A DNA stretch of 64,000 nt from Massilia eburnea (GTDB taxonomy: Bacteria; Pseudomonadota; Gammaproteobacteria; Burkholderiales; Burkholderiaceae_D), in contig NZ_WNKX01000007.1 of the NCBI RefSeq assembly GCF_009720745.1, positions 62,001 through 126,000 of the forward strand, written 5' to 3'. The translations under genes were made by a program, and so were the position numbers. The first letter of the stretch is position 1, and every line of letters begins with the position of its first letter. The notes under the pieces were generated by a model. That model had not been told where the DNA came from. It did no database searches and was given only the letters and a program-made list of their open reading frames with translations. This document shows, piece after piece, positions 8,649 to 16,457 of the stretch.

Positions 8649-9412
8649 ATCGCCCGATCAATGATTGGCACAACAAGCGGGTCTGGATTGTCGGGGCCTC
8701 CAGCGGAATCGGCGCGGCGTTAGCGCAAGAAGCGCTGCGTGCTGGAGCCATGGTTGCCCTTTCCGCGCGACGCATAGAGGCTCTGGAAGACATCGCCAAC
8801 GCGGATGCCAATGCGTTGGCAATCCAGCTTGATGTGCTCAATGATTCTGCCTGGACGCTCGCGTATCAAGGAATCCGGGAGCGTTTTGGAGGCGTTGACC
8901 TGGTCATTTTCTGCGCGGCCGACTATAGGCCCGAGCGCAGCTGGGAAGTCACGCCAAGCGGAGCAAATCGGACCCTGAGCGTCAACGTAGGGAGCGTTTA
9001 CTCCGGTCTCGCAAACGTGCTCCCCGAAATGATCCTGCGCGGGAGCGGAGGCATCGCCCTGGTTGCGAGCGTCGCCGGCTACATCGGCCTGCCCAAGGCT
9101 AGCGTCTACGGCCCGACTAAGGCAGCGCTGATCAACCTGGCTGAAATTCTGTACAGCGATCTTCATCCGAAAGGTGTGGATGTCTACCTGATCAACCCAG
9201 GCTTCGTCAGGACCCAACTGACCGCTCGCAACGACTTCCACATGCCGGCCTTGCAGACGGCTGAAGGCGCCGCCAGGTCCATTTTCAAAGGAATTTCGTC
9301 AGGGCGGTTCGAGATACACTTCCCGTGGCGATTTACCATGCTGCTAAAGCTGATGCGCATGCTCCCCTATAGATTACGCTTCGCCCTGATCGGCCAACTC
9401 GTTAAGACATGA
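8636..9412 (+). CDS. Short-chain dehydrogenase/reductase
   Basis: A 258-residue classical SDR. The NAD(P)-binding motif VGASSGIGAALA is at residues 19-30, the active-site Ser lies in VASVAGYIG, and Tyr/Lys are in SVYGPTKAA (about residues 158-166), followed by LINPGFVRTQL. It reduces or oxidises a hydroxyl/keto group, probably on an acyl chain or related intermediate in this operon. The C-terminal tail (FTMLLKLMRMLPYRLRF) is amphipathic and could touch the membrane. Its ATG lies within the DUF3833 gene; the stop overlaps the next ATG. Confidence 0.88.
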   Translation: MFPLNRPINDWHNKRVWIVGASSGIGAALAQEALRAGAMVALSARRIEALEDIANADANALAIQLDVLNDSAWTLAYQGIRERFGGVDLVIFCAADYRPERSWEVTPSGANRTLSVNVGSVYSGLANVLPEMILRGSGGIALVASVAGYIGLPKASVYGPTKAALINLAEILYSDLHPKGVDVYLINPGFVRTQLTARNDFHMPALQTAEGAARSIFKGISSGRFEIHFPWRFTMLLKLMRMLPYRLRFALIGQLVKT

Positions 9413-9855
9413 CCACGAATCTCGACAAACTCCTGGGCTGGTACGCAAACCTCACACCTGAAAGCGTTCAGCGAGTCCGCGAATTTTATGCACCCGACGC
9501 GCGCTTTCGCGACCCATTCAACGACGTGTGCGGCGCGGAGGCAATTGAGCAAATCTTCGATCACATGTTCGAGGTGACGGAAAATCCTAGGTTTATCATC
9601 AAGGATCGGATGTCCCAGGATGATCAAGGATTCGCCACGTGGCTCTTTGATTTTGATCTACGCGGCAAACACTACACGGTCGAAGGATCGTCACACATCT
9701 GGTTCGGCCCGGACGGCCTGGTGACGGTACACCGGGACTATTGGGATGCGGCCGAAGAGCTGTTCGAAAAACTGCCGTTGATTGGGAAACTGGTCCACTT
9801 CTTGCGCGGGAAATTTTCGGCATCGTCCCAAGGCAAACCTAGGCCGATGGATTAA
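9409..9855 (+). CDS. SnoaL/NTF2-like protein
   Basis: A 148-residue protein with the cone-shaped NTF2/SnoaL layout: N-terminal helix LGWYANLTPESVQRVREFYAP..., the motif FRDPFNDVCG, and later strands with HIWFGPDGLVTVHRDYWDAAEE. Small proteins of this fold in the same operon type may act as isomerases, cyclases or lipid carriers; no catalytic assignment can be made. It is the last gene of the operon. Its stop overlaps the convergent tspO gene by 17 bp, so there is no room for a separate terminator. Confidence 0.8.
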   Translation: MTTNLDKLLGWYANLTPESVQRVREFYAPDARFRDPFNDVCGAEAIEQIFDHMFEVTENPRFIIKDRMSQDDQGFATWLFDFDLRGKHYTVEGSSHIWFGPDGLVTVHRDYWDAAEELFEKLPLIGKLVHFLRGKFSASSQGKPRPMD

Positions 9856-10333
9856 GCCTCCATATCTGGAAATTCAAAGCGCTTGCAAAGAGAATCCACG
9901 CCAGGTATGGGGCAGTAAGGTATGCTGCGCCTCGGCTGAAATGCCAGTACATGGACAGCATGATGGCCACCAGGCAGTCCAAAAGAGCGACATCGAGCAG
10001 CGCAATACCTGTGACCTGCCAATAAAAGAAGAGCCAACTCCAGAGAGAATTTGTCAGGAGCTGCAATCCAAATACCATAGTCAGCGCAGGACTTCTTTGG
10101 AACCCTGATGCACGCCACACCAGGAATGCAGCAACCGCCATCAAGGAATAAAGCAACGTCCAGACTGGACCAAATACCCATGCCGGTGGCGCCCAGCCTG
10201 GTAGCGTAAGAGCCCGGTAGTATGCCGGCGCATTTGCGGTCGCCAGCGCCCCTATCCCCGCTGCGGCAAAACAAATCACAAAAGACACCACCAATGCCGT
10301 CAGTGGCGAATTCTTAGGCGCATTGTTGAGCAT
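9839..10333 (-). CDS. tspO: TspO/MBR family membrane protein
   Basis: A 164-residue protein with five predicted membrane helices and the family hallmarks WAPPAWVFGPVWTLLYSLMA (residues 46-65) and the tryptophan-rich stretch NSLWSWLFFYWQ. TspO proteins bind porphyrins and cholesterol-like ligands and are tied to oxidative and light stress in Rhodobacter. A stress role would suit the lipid-modification operon that converges on it with a 17-bp overlap, a layout that allows antisense interference. It has its own upstream region, with a hairpin terminator at 10389-10420 separating it from the tRNA side. Confidence 0.9.
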   Translation of the reverse strand: MLNNAPKNSPLTALVVSFVICFAAAGIGALATANAPAYYRALTLPGWAPPAWVFGPVWTLLYSLMAVAAFLVWRASGFQRSPALTMVFGLQLLTNSLWSWLFFYWQVTGIALLDVALLDCLVAIMLSMYWHFSRGAAYLTAPYLAWILFASALNFQIWRLNPSA

Positions 10334-10388
10334 CGCTTACTCCCCGAATGTTTAGGTGGCCTTGAAGATGCACGTTGAGGGTTTTGAA

Positions 10389-10420
10389 CGAAAAAAACCG
10401 CGAATTTCCCGGCTTTTCGC
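10389..10420 (-). terminator. Rho-independent terminator, probably the ancestral end of the tRNA unit
   Basis: On the minus strand AAAAGCCG..CGGTTTTTTT forms a short stem with an internal mismatch, followed by seven T. It lies 20 bp beyond the duplicated tRNA-Cys 3' half, as expected if it was the tRNA terminator before something was inserted. It also insulates tspO. Confidence 0.55.
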
Positions 10421-10437
10421 AAGCTAAGCGCTTGATT

Positions 10438-10488
10438 TTTTGGAGGCGAGGGCCGGAATCGAACCGGCGTAGATGGCTTTGCAGGCCG
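10438..10488 (-). repeat. Partial tRNA-Cys copy, probable attachment-site duplicate
   Basis: Fifty-one bases identical except for one to the 3' half of the tRNA-Cys gene (11240-11290), from the anticodon stem-loop through the CCA end. The match stops abruptly at 10489. The missing 5' half means it is not a functional tRNA. Such half-tRNA repeats are what tyrosine-integrase elements leave at one border after entering a tRNA gene. Confidence 0.8.
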
Positions 10489-10504
10489 ACGCACATCTTT
10501 AGAA

Positions 10505-10975
10505 TCAGTTATTTACGGATTCGAAGCGGAACGTTGAACATGTTATCGTCAGAACGACCGAAGACGAAAACTGCAATTCATGTTCAACCAGGCCCCCATC
10601 ACTTAAACGAACTTCGTGCATCAAGACATCGCCACATCCATTTAGGAGCGCCGGCGCGCCGTCCTTTGACTGCATTGAAAAACCGGTGACTCCAGAGTAA
10701 TCGAACTGCAAGAGTTTATCGTGAAACGGCCCGAGAAACTCGAGCTCAAGCGCCAGCGACCTGAACTGTTTACGATCGCCAGTACCATTCTCTCGAAGAA
10801 CGAGATGATTAAGCCAGGCGTCGTGCAGGCTCGACGGGTCAGACAAATCGTAATGGCAGAAATTGTAAGCAAACTCAAAAACGCCTTCGGGAAACTTCGT
10901 ACGGTTTGACTCCAAGAAGCTGAAGTAATCCTCCATCAGCCAACCACGGTCTGGCGAGTAGGTTATATATCTCAT
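10505..10975 (-). CDS. Hypothetical protein (156 aa) inside a putative integration scar
   Basis: A soluble acidic protein, N-terminus MRYITYSPDRGWLMEDYFSF, rich in aromatic residues and Asp/Glu, with LEFLGPFHDKLLQFDYSGV in the middle. No signal peptide, membrane segment or known motif was recognised. Its composition is less GC-rich than the surrounding core genes. It is the only gene between the two tRNA-Cys half-repeats, so it is likely acquired. The size and acidity are reminiscent of immunity proteins of polymorphic toxins, but no toxin gene is adjacent, so that is speculation. No clear ribosome-binding site precedes the ATG. Confidence 0.65.
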   Translation of the reverse strand: MRYITYSPDRGWLMEDYFSFLESNRTKFPEGVFEFAYNFCHYDLSDPSSLHDAWLNHLVLRENGTGDRKQFRSLALELEFLGPFHDKLLQFDYSGVTGFSMQSKDGAPALLNGCGDVLMHEVRLSDGGLVEHELQFSSSVVLTITCSTFRFESVNN

Positions 10976-11204
10976 ATCTTTTTTTTTTGAAAAGACCTAT
11001 GGGTCGTTTGCCAGCGGTGCCAGTGCCATAGGTCGGTAGGTCGGTGCCAGGTCTGTCATTCGGACAGCGACCTCAGCCCCTTAAGATAAATCATTCTGGC
11101 CCAGAGATGCTCTGCTTTCAAACCAATCTAAACCGTTTTGAGGAAAATCAAAGATGTGCGTTTTGTGTCCAAATGACAGACCTGGCACCGACTTTGGCCC
11201 CCAA
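10976..11204. other. Gene-poor part of the integration scar with inverted repeats
   Basis: No coding region is supported. Visible are GACCTATGG (10994-11002) facing CCATAGGTC (11026-11034), and a pair of inverted 27-base copies annotated separately. Otherwise nothing recognisable is seen. Confidence 0.5.
11040..11191. repeat. REP-like inverted repeat pair
   Basis: The segment at 11040-11066 (core GGTGCCAGGTCTGTCATT) recurs in reverse orientation at 11165-11191 with one mismatch; about 98 bp separate the two. The arrangement resembles a bacterial interspersed mosaic element. No transposase is present. Confidence 0.65.
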
Positions 11205-11238
11205 ATGAAAAATCCCCGCCGAGGCGAGGATTTTTCAT
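11205..11238 (-). terminator. Terminator of the tRNA-Gly/Cys unit
   Basis: Sixteen-base arms (11205-11220 and 11223-11238), paired throughout apart from one G.U, with a T-rich exit on the minus strand (GGGGATTTTTC). It lies five bases after the CCA end of tRNA-Cys. Confidence 0.8.
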
Positions 11239-11242
11239 CTTT

Positions 11243-11316
11243 TGGAGGCGAGGGCCGGAATCGAACCGGCGTAGACGGCTTTGCAGGCCGCTGCATAACC
11301 ATTTTGCTACCCCGCC
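11243..11316 (-). tRNA. tRNA-Cys (GCA)
   Basis: Seventy-four bases including an encoded CCA. Acceptor stem GGCGGGG/CCTCGCC (one G.U), anticodon loop CTGCAAA giving GCA, T-loop GGTTCGAATCC. It is last in a five-tRNA unit. Its 3' half is duplicated at 10438-10488, marking it as an integration site. Confidence 0.96.
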
Positions 11317-11361
11317 GAAGGGGTTTTCAGAGGCGCGGCAGATCGCGTTCTCTTGGAATTC

Positions 11362-11437
11362 TGGAGCGGGAAAAGAGTCTCGAACTCTCGACCTCAACCT
11401 TGGCAAGGTTGCGCTCTACCAACTGAGCTATTCCCGC
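11362..11437 (-). tRNA. tRNA-Gly (GCC), variant copy
   Basis: Seventy-six bases with CCA; anticodon GCC in CTTGCCAA. It differs from the other three copies at the seventh acceptor pair, A-T (GCGGGAA/TTCCCGC) instead of G-C, a compensated change that preserves the fold. Confidence 0.96.
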
Positions 11438-11454
11438 GTTGGGTTTGAAATACT

Positions 11455-11530
11455 TGGAGCGGGAGAAGAGTCTCGAACTCTCGACCTCAACCTTGGCAAG
11501 GTTGCGCTCTACCAACTGAGCTACTCCCGC
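11455..11530 (-). tRNA. tRNA-Gly (GCC)
   Basis: Seventy-six bases with CCA, acceptor stem GCGGGAG/CTCCCGC, anticodon GCC. Identical to the copies at 11576 and 11729. It is separated by 17 bp from the variant copy. Confidence 0.96.
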
Positions 11531-11575
11531 ATGGAGTGAATTTCAAATTTTACTACTGTTGCTGCTCCAGTGAAC

Positions 11576-11651
11576 TGGAGCGGGAGAAGAGTCTCGAACT
11601 CTCGACCTCAACCTTGGCAAGGTTGCGCTCTACCAACTGAGCTACTCCCGC
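11576..11651 (-). tRNA. tRNA-Gly (GCC)
   Basis: Second copy in transcription order, identical to the first, with encoded CCA and anticodon GCC. Spacer sequences between copies are unrelated, so only the genes themselves are kept identical. Confidence 0.96.
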
Positions 11652-11728
11652 ATTTCAGAGGAACCGCATTATCGCAGAAACATTCTCATATTTCCAGTGC
11701 GACGTTACTGCTTCGTTGCCGATGACTT

Positions 11729-11804
11729 TGGAGCGGGAGAAGAGTCTCGAACTCTCGACCTCAACCTTGGCAAGGTTGCGCTCTACCAACTGAGCTACTC
11801 CCGC
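11729..11804 (-). tRNA. tRNA-Gly (GCC), first of the array
   Basis: First tRNA after the promoter at 11841-11868. Full cloverleaf, anticodon GCC, encoded CCA. Confidence 0.96.
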
Positions 11805-11840
11805 TTCGCATTCCTGCGCTGTCATCAACAGCAGGCCAGC

Positions 11841-11868
11841 ATTATAGATGATCTGTTGACGCTGTCAA
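11841..11868 (-). promoter_or_regulatory. Sigma-70 promoter of the tRNA-Gly/Cys unit
   Basis: On the minus strand a perfect TTGACA (11863-11868) and a perfect TATAAT (11841-11846) are separated by 16 bp. It lies 37 bp before the first tRNA-Gly. No other promoter of this quality is seen between the tRNAs, so all five are probably one transcript. Confidence 0.88.
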
Positions 11869-11884
11869 GGGGCAACATTGTTAT

Positions 11885-12475
11885 TTAACTCAAGGTGCCC
11901 GCACGTTCCTTGATCATCGGCCATGCTTTCTTGAGGTAGTAGAACATGGACCACACCGTCAGGACACTGGCGATCCACAGCAGCATATGCCCTACCACCC
12001 GGGTATCGATCGCGCCGAACAGCACGTCCTGGTACAGGAGCAGCGGGATGGCCGTCATTTGCGCTGCCGTCTTGATCTTGCCGATCTGGTGCACCGCCAC
12101 CGACTTGGAGGCGCCAATTTGCGCCATCCACTCGCGCAGGGCGGAGATAGTGATTTCGCGGCCGATGATGATCAGGGCCAGGATTGGGTGCCAGGGGTCG
12201 AGCCGCAGGTTCACGATCACCAGCAAGGCTGCGGCCACCATCAGCTTGTCCGCCACCGGGTCGAGGAAGGCGCCGAAGGCCGAGGTCTGGTTCCAGCGGC
12301 GGGCCAGGAAGCCGTCAAACCAGTCCGTTACAGCTGCCACGATGAAGATCAGGGTGGCGGCGAGATTGTGTTCGTGGACGGTGAGCCAGGTTTCGGGAAG
12401 GTAGAACACGCCCACGACCAGGGGAATCAGCGCTACGCGCAACCAGGTCAGCAGGATCGGGATGTTGAAAGGCAT
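11885..12475 (-). CDS. pgsA: CDP-diacylglycerol--glycerol-3-phosphate 3-phosphatidyltransferase
   Basis: A 196-residue integral membrane enzyme making phosphatidylglycerophosphate, the committed step to phosphatidylglycerol and cardiolipin. The CDP-alcohol phosphotransferase motif DG..AR........G...D...D is complete: DGFLARRWNQTSAFGAFLDPVADK at about residues 57-81 (with the preceding D-W-F). Four to five hydrophobic segments follow. Start placed at the ATG giving MPFNIPILLTWLR; an in-frame extension upstream is not family-like. It follows uvrC and ends just upstream of the tRNA promoter. Confidence 0.95.
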   Translation of the reverse strand: MPFNIPILLTWLRVALIPLVVGVFYLPETWLTVHEHNLAATLIFIVAAVTDWFDGFLARRWNQTSAFGAFLDPVADKLMVAAALLVIVNLRLDPWHPILALIIIGREITISALREWMAQIGASKSVAVHQIGKIKTAAQMTAIPLLLYQDVLFGAIDTRVVGHMLLWIASVLTVWSMFYYLKKAWPMIKERAGTLS

Positions 12476-12565
12476 ATGCGGTGTATAAGAATTGTAATGA
12501 CGCGCCGCTAGTGTATAACGGCGGCGCTTGCAAAGCCAATTTGACTGCGAAAACCGGCAAACCTG

Positions 12566-12588
12566 GGTACCCCCCAAGGGTCGGACCC
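12566..12588. repeat. Degenerate GGGTC-type palindromic repeat
   Basis: A short GGGTAC-CCCCCAAGGGTC-GGACCC stretch between pgsA and uvrC. It resembles the cores at 16410, 32053 and 35194 but is imperfect; assignment to that repeat family is tentative. Confidence 0.4.
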
Positions 12589-12614
12589 GCAACCCGCGGC
12601 CATCACGTACCGGT

Positions 12615-14468
12615 TCAGTGGAGCTGCCGGTAGATTTCTTCAGCCAAGGTGTCTGAGATGCCTTCGACGGACTTCAAGTCTTCGATACTGGCGTTCATCA
12701 CGCCTTTCAGCCCCCCAAAGCGCGATAGCAGCTTTTGGCGGCGCTTGGCGCCAATCCCCTCGATTTCCTCCAGGCGCGAAGTCTGGCGGGCTTTGGCCCG
12801 CTTGGCGCGCATGCCTGTGATGGCGAAACGGTGCGCTTCGTCGCGAATCATGGCCACCAGCATCAGCGCCGCCGACTCCTTGCCCAGTTCCTGCGGCTCA
12901 CGGCCATCGACGAAAACCAGCGTCTCCAGGCCGACACGCCTGCCCTCTCCTTTTGCCACGCCGACGATCAGGCTGATGTCCAGCCCCAGTTCGACGAACA
13001 CCTGGCGCGCCATTTCGACCTGGCCTTTGCCGCCGTCGATCAGCACCACGTCCGGCATCACGCCATCGCCGCCAGCTACCTTCTCATAGCGGCGCGTCAG
13101 CACCTGGCGCATGGCGGCGTAATCGTCGCCCGGCGTAATGTCGTTGATGTTGTAGCGGCGGTACTCGCCGTTCTGCATCTGGTGATGATGGAACACCACG
13201 CAAGAAGCCTGTGTCGCCTCGCCCGCCGTGTGCGAAATGTCGAAGCACTCAACGCGCAAGGTGTCGAGGTCTTCGTTTTCCAGGCCCAGCACCTCCGCCA
13301 GCGCACGCGTCCGCGCTTGCTGAGAGCCCTGCTCGGACAGCAGCCGCGCCAGCGAAATCTCCGCGCCTTTCTGCGCCAGATCCTGCCATTGGCGGCGCTG
13401 CCCCTGCGGCTGGAAGACCAGGTGGATGCGGTGGCCGCACTGCTCCTGCAGCGCCAGGATCAGCTCCGGCTGGTCGAATTCGATATTCAGGATCAGGGTG
13501 CCCGGAATCGATTTTTCCGTGTAATGCTGGACCAGGAACGCCGCCAGCACTTCCTGCTCGATCGGACGCTCAGCCACCACTTCGGCATCCATCACGTGCG
13601 TCGGGAAGTAGGCCCGGTCGCCCAAGTGGCGGCCGCCGCGCACCATGGCCAGGTTGACGCAAGCGCGTCCGCCCTGCACTACCACGGCCAGGATATCGAC
13701 ATCCTGGTCGCCTGTGGTTTCCATCGACTGCTGGTGCAGCACTTTCGACAAGGACTGGATACGGTTGCGCACCACCGCTGCCTGCTCGAATTTGAGTTCG
13801 GTGGCGTAGGCGAGCATCTTCTGCTCCAGCTCCTCCATCACCTCCGTCTGGCGGCCGCGCAGGAACCGCGCAGCGTTGTTCACGTCATTGCGGTAGTCTT
13901 CAGGCACGATCAGGCCGACGCAAGGGCCGCTGCAACGGCCGATCTGGTGCAGCAGGCAGGGGCGCGTGCGGTTCATGTACACGCTGTCCTCGCATGTACG
14001 CAGCATGAAGACCTTTTGCAGGATCTGCATCGATTCCTTCACCGCCCACGAGGACGGGAATGGTCCGAAATACTGGTGCTTGCGGTCCACCGCCCCACGG
14101 TAGTACACCATGCGCGGGATCTCGTCGCCTGTGATCTTCAGGTAGGGATAGCTCTTGTCGTCGCGGAACAAGATGTTGTAGCGCGGTTGCAGGGCCTTGA
14201 TCAGGTTGTTTTCCAGGATCAGTGCCTCGGCCTCGCTGCGCGTGACCGTGGTCTCCAGGCGCGCGATACGCTCGACCATCAGCGCGATGCGCGGGCTCGA
14301 TAGATTCTTCTGGAAGTAGCTGGAAACGCGCTTTTTCAGGTCGCGCGCCTTGCCCACGTAAAGCACCTTGTCTTCGGCATCGAAGTAGCGGTACACGCCC
14401 GGCAGGTTTGGCAGCTTGGCAACGGTGGCCAGCACCTGTTCGCGTGGGTCTTGGGTCTCTTCAGTCAT
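12615..14468 (-). CDS. uvrC: UvrABC system protein C (excinuclease subunit)
   Basis: A 617-residue protein that makes both incisions in nucleotide excision repair together with UvrB on damaged DNA. N-terminal GIY-YIG domain ([20 protein letters not shown], about residues 20-39), UVR/UvrB-binding helix pair near 200-240, RNase H-like C-terminal nuclease domain ([11 protein letters not shown]..., GGKGQVEMA) and tandem helix-hairpin-helix at the end ([20 protein letters not shown]). Start at the ATG that overlaps the acpS stop by 8 bp (ATGACTGA); 15 further codons upstream are less likely. Family length is normal. Confidence 0.96.
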   Translation of the reverse strand: MTEETQDPREQVLATVAKLPNLPGVYRYFDAEDKVLYVGKARDLKKRVSSYFQKNLSSPRIALMVERIARLETTVTRSEAEALILENNLIKALQPRYNILFRDDKSYPYLKITGDEIPRMVYYRGAVDRKHQYFGPFPSSWAVKESMQILQKVFMLRTCEDSVYMNRTRPCLLHQIGRCSGPCVGLIVPEDYRNDVNNAARFLRGRQTEVMEELEQKMLAYATELKFEQAAVVRNRIQSLSKVLHQQSMETTGDQDVDILAVVVQGGRACVNLAMVRGGRHLGDRAYFPTHVMDAEVVAERPIEQEVLAAFLVQHYTEKSIPGTLILNIEFDQPELILALQEQCGHRIHLVFQPQGQRRQWQDLAQKGAEISLARLLSEQGSQQARTRALAEVLGLENEDLDTLRVECFDISHTAGEATQASCVVFHHHQMQNGEYRRYNINDITPGDDYAAMRQVLTRRYEKVAGGDGVMPDVVLIDGGKGQVEMARQVFVELGLDISLIVGVAKGEGRRVGLETLVFVDGREPQELGKESAALMLVAMIRDEAHRFAITGMRAKRAKARQTSRLEEIEGIGAKRRQKLLSRFGGLKGVMNASIEDLKSVEGISDTLAEEIYRQLH

Positions 14469-14859
14469 TCGATCGCTCGACGATCGCATAGGCGACCGCG
14501 TAATCCTCTTCATCGCTCACGGAGATATGGGCGACCAGCCCATTCTGCAACATGAATTCGCCCAGCGCACCGCTGCAGGCCATGTACGGCTTGCCCAAAT
14601 CATCATTCAGCAGCTGCGCAGTGTGCCAGGTCATTGGCGGGCGCAAGCCCAGGCCGAGGGCCTTGGAAAAAGCTTCCTTGGCGGCGAAGCGGGTCGCGGC
14701 ATAGCGCACGCCACGTAGCGGGCTGCGGGCGCAGCGCTCCTGGTAGACCAGGAATTCGTCGGGGCCGAGGATCTTGCGCGCAAAGCGCTCACCGCTGCGC
14801 TCAAGCGCGGCGGCGATGCGGGGCACCTTGCTGACGTCCGTCCCGATCCCGTAGATCAT
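14461..14859 (-). CDS. acpS: Holo-[acyl-carrier-protein] synthase
   Basis: A 132-residue enzyme that transfers 4'-phosphopantetheine from CoA to the serine of acyl carrier protein. Magnesium-binding [12 protein letters not shown] near the N-terminus and [13 protein letters not shown] (about residues 57-69) are the family signatures. Its substrate, AcpP, is encoded 11.4 kb away on the same strand. It overlaps pdxJ by 4 bp, so the two are translated together, as in many proteobacteria. Confidence 0.96.
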   Translation of the reverse strand: MIYGIGTDVSKVPRIAAALERSGERFARKILGPDEFLVYQERCARSPLRGVRYAATRFAAKEAFSKALGLGLRPPMTWHTAQLLNDDLGKPYMACSGALGEFMLQNGLVAHISVSDEEDYAVAYAIVERSND

Positions 14860-15614
14860 TTCGCGCCCAGGCGGGTCGACACCATGATCGCCTTCATCTC
14901 ACGCACGGCGTTTTCCCAGCCGGCGAAAATCGAATGCGCGACGATGGCATGGCCGATATTCAGTTCCGCGATCTCCGGAATGGCGGCAATCGCCTGCACA
15001 TTGGTGTAATGCAGGCCATGGCCGGCGTTGACCTTCAGGCCATTCTGCACGCCCCAGCGCACGCCATCCTTCACGCGGGCCAGTTCGCGCGCCTGCGCCT
15101 CGCCTTCGGCATCGGCATAAGCGCCGGTGTGCAGTTCAATGACCGGCGCGCCAACGGCAGCGGCGGCCTTGATCTGCTCCTCATCGGCATCGATGAACAG
15201 GGAAACACGGATGCCCTCGCCTTGCAGCTGCTTTACCGCCGCTTCCACTTCCTTGTAGAAGCGGACCACATCCAGGCCGCCCTCGGTGGTGACTTCGGTG
15301 CGCTTTTCCGGCACCAGGCAAACGTCGGCCGGCTTGATGCGGCAGGCGAAATCGATCATCTCCTGGGTCACGGCTGCTTCCAGGTTCATACGGGTGACCA
15401 GCTGCGGCGCCAGCGCAATCACGTCGGCATCCTTGATGTGGCGGCGGTCTTCGCGCAGGTGCAGGGTAATGCAGTCGGCGCCTGCCTGTTCGGCCAGCAG
15501 CGCAGCGCGGATCGGGTCCGGGTACACGGTGCCGCGCGCATTGCGCAGCGTGGCGACGTGGTCGATGTTCACGCCAAGGTCGATGATGGTGCCGGAGGGA
15601 GACAGGAAGCTCAT
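14856..15614 (-). CDS. pdxJ: Pyridoxine 5'-phosphate synthase
   Basis: A 252-residue TIM-barrel enzyme condensing 1-deoxyxylulose 5-phosphate with 3-amino-2-oxopropyl phosphate to pyridoxine 5'-phosphate, the ring-forming step of vitamin B6 synthesis. Signature [16 protein letters not shown] lies at residues 13-28, followed by [16 protein letters not shown]. Later [13 protein letters not shown] and [14 protein letters not shown] match the phosphate-binding end. Located between recO (gap 9 bp) and acpS (overlap). Confidence 0.97.
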   Translation of the reverse strand: MSFLSPSGTIIDLGVNIDHVATLRNARGTVYPDPIRAALLAEQAGADCITLHLREDRRHIKDADVIALAPQLVTRMNLEAAVTQEMIDFACRIKPADVCLVPEKRTEVTTEGGLDVVRFYKEVEAAVKQLQGEGIRVSLFIDADEEQIKAAAAVGAPVIELHTGAYADAEGEAQARELARVKDGVRWGVQNGLKVNAGHGLHYTNVQAIAAIPEIAELNIGHAIVAHSIFAGWENAVREMKAIMVSTRLGAK

Positions 15615-15623
15615 ATTCTTTTC

Positions 15624-16457
15624 TTAAAGTTGCAGCAAATCGATCAATATCTGGCGCGTGTTCAATGGCGCGCCGCCAAGATGCCAGGACAGCAGGTAGC
15701 GCATCAGCTGCTTGCTTTGCGCCTGCGTCGCCGGGTCCGTGTAATCCTCGCGCTCCATGTCCAGCAAGGTCTTGCCGGCGACACGCGGAGCGCTATCGTC
15801 AGGGCGCTCGGGACGCGGGCCGCGCTCAGGGTCCACCACATAATGTACATCGGGCTGGACTTTTGTGCGCGTGACCGTGCAGCGCGTCAGGTCCGCCGCC
15901 ACGCCGGTCTGCTTCAACAGCGCCATCTCGAACTTGCGCAGCACGATGGGCGCAGGTTCGTTGTGGGCCAGCTGGTTCAGGGTGGAGACGTAATGGTCGA
16001 ACAGCTTGGCGTGCGCATCGTCGCGCGCAGTCAGCTTGACCAGCAGTTCGTTCAGATAGAAGCCGCACAACAGCGCGGTCTTTTCGAGGGGCAGCATGCC
16101 GCCGACCCAATCGGCATCGGTCAGCGTACGCAGCTCATTTTTGCCGGTCCAGCCGGTCGTCAGCGGCTGGAAGGTTTGCAGCACGCCGCGCAGCTGCGAA
16201 TGCGGACGCTTGGCGCCCTTCGCAATCAAGGCCACCCGCCCAAAGTCGCGCGTGAACAGCTCGACGATGAGCGAGGTTTCCTTGTAAGGATAGGAATGCA
16301 GCACAAAGGCCGGCTGCCCGGTCACACGCGTCCCTACGGTACGCTGCTGCCCCGGCGCCCTGCGCTTCTGCCCCGGCGGCGCTGGTACGGCCGTGCTCGT
16401 GTCCCCCTTGGGGTCAGACCCCATTTGAGACACGTGCTCAGCTGTCAAGACAGGCAT
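15624..16457 (-). CDS. recO: DNA repair protein RecO with repeat-derived N-terminal extension
   Basis: A 277-residue RecO, which loads RecA on single strands with RecF/RecR. The core starts at about residue 44 ([25 protein letters not shown]), the usual OB-fold beginning. The start at 16457 is supported by TAATG overlap with the era stop. Residues 7-20 translate a GGGGTCTGACCCC palindromic repeat (16399-16433) in frame, and residues up to 43 are low-complexity Pro/Arg/Gln. Most RecO proteins lack this extension. No cysteine zinc cluster was noted. Confidence 0.92.
   Translation of the reverse strand: MPVLTAEHVSQMGSDPKGDTSTAVPAPPGQKRRAPGQQRTVGTRVTGQPAFVLHSYPYKETSLIVELFTRDFGRVALIAKGAKRPHSQLRGVLQTFQPLTTGWTGKNELRTLTDADWVGGMLPLEKTALLCGFYLNELLVKLTARDDAHAKLFDHYVSTLNQLAHNEPAPIVLRKFEMALLKQTGVAADLTRCTVTRTKVQPDVHYVVDPERGPRPERPDDSAPRVAGKTLLDMEREDYTDPATQAQSKQLMRYLLSWHLGGAPLNTRQILIDLLQL
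16399..16433. repeat. Palindromic repeat inside the recO coding sequence
   Basis: GTGTC at one end and GACAC at the other enclose GGGGTC-A-GACCCC (16410-16422). It shares its core with the intergenic repeats at 32053 and 35194. It is read through in frame by recO. Confidence 0.65.

Noticed and set aside
10438..10488. A second functional tRNA-Cys
   Set aside because: Only the anticodon arm to CCA portion is present; the 5' acceptor strand and D arm are missing.
11362..11804. Regular repeats of about 76 bp as a CRISPR-like array
   Set aside because: The repeats are complete tRNA-Gly genes with cloverleaf, promoter and terminator; spacers are irregular and no cas genes are near.
12735..14303. 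A 522-codon open frame antisense to uvrC
   Set aside because: Very rich in His, Gln, Arg and Leu with no family pattern; typical shadow of a high-GC gene. uvrC on the other strand is certain.
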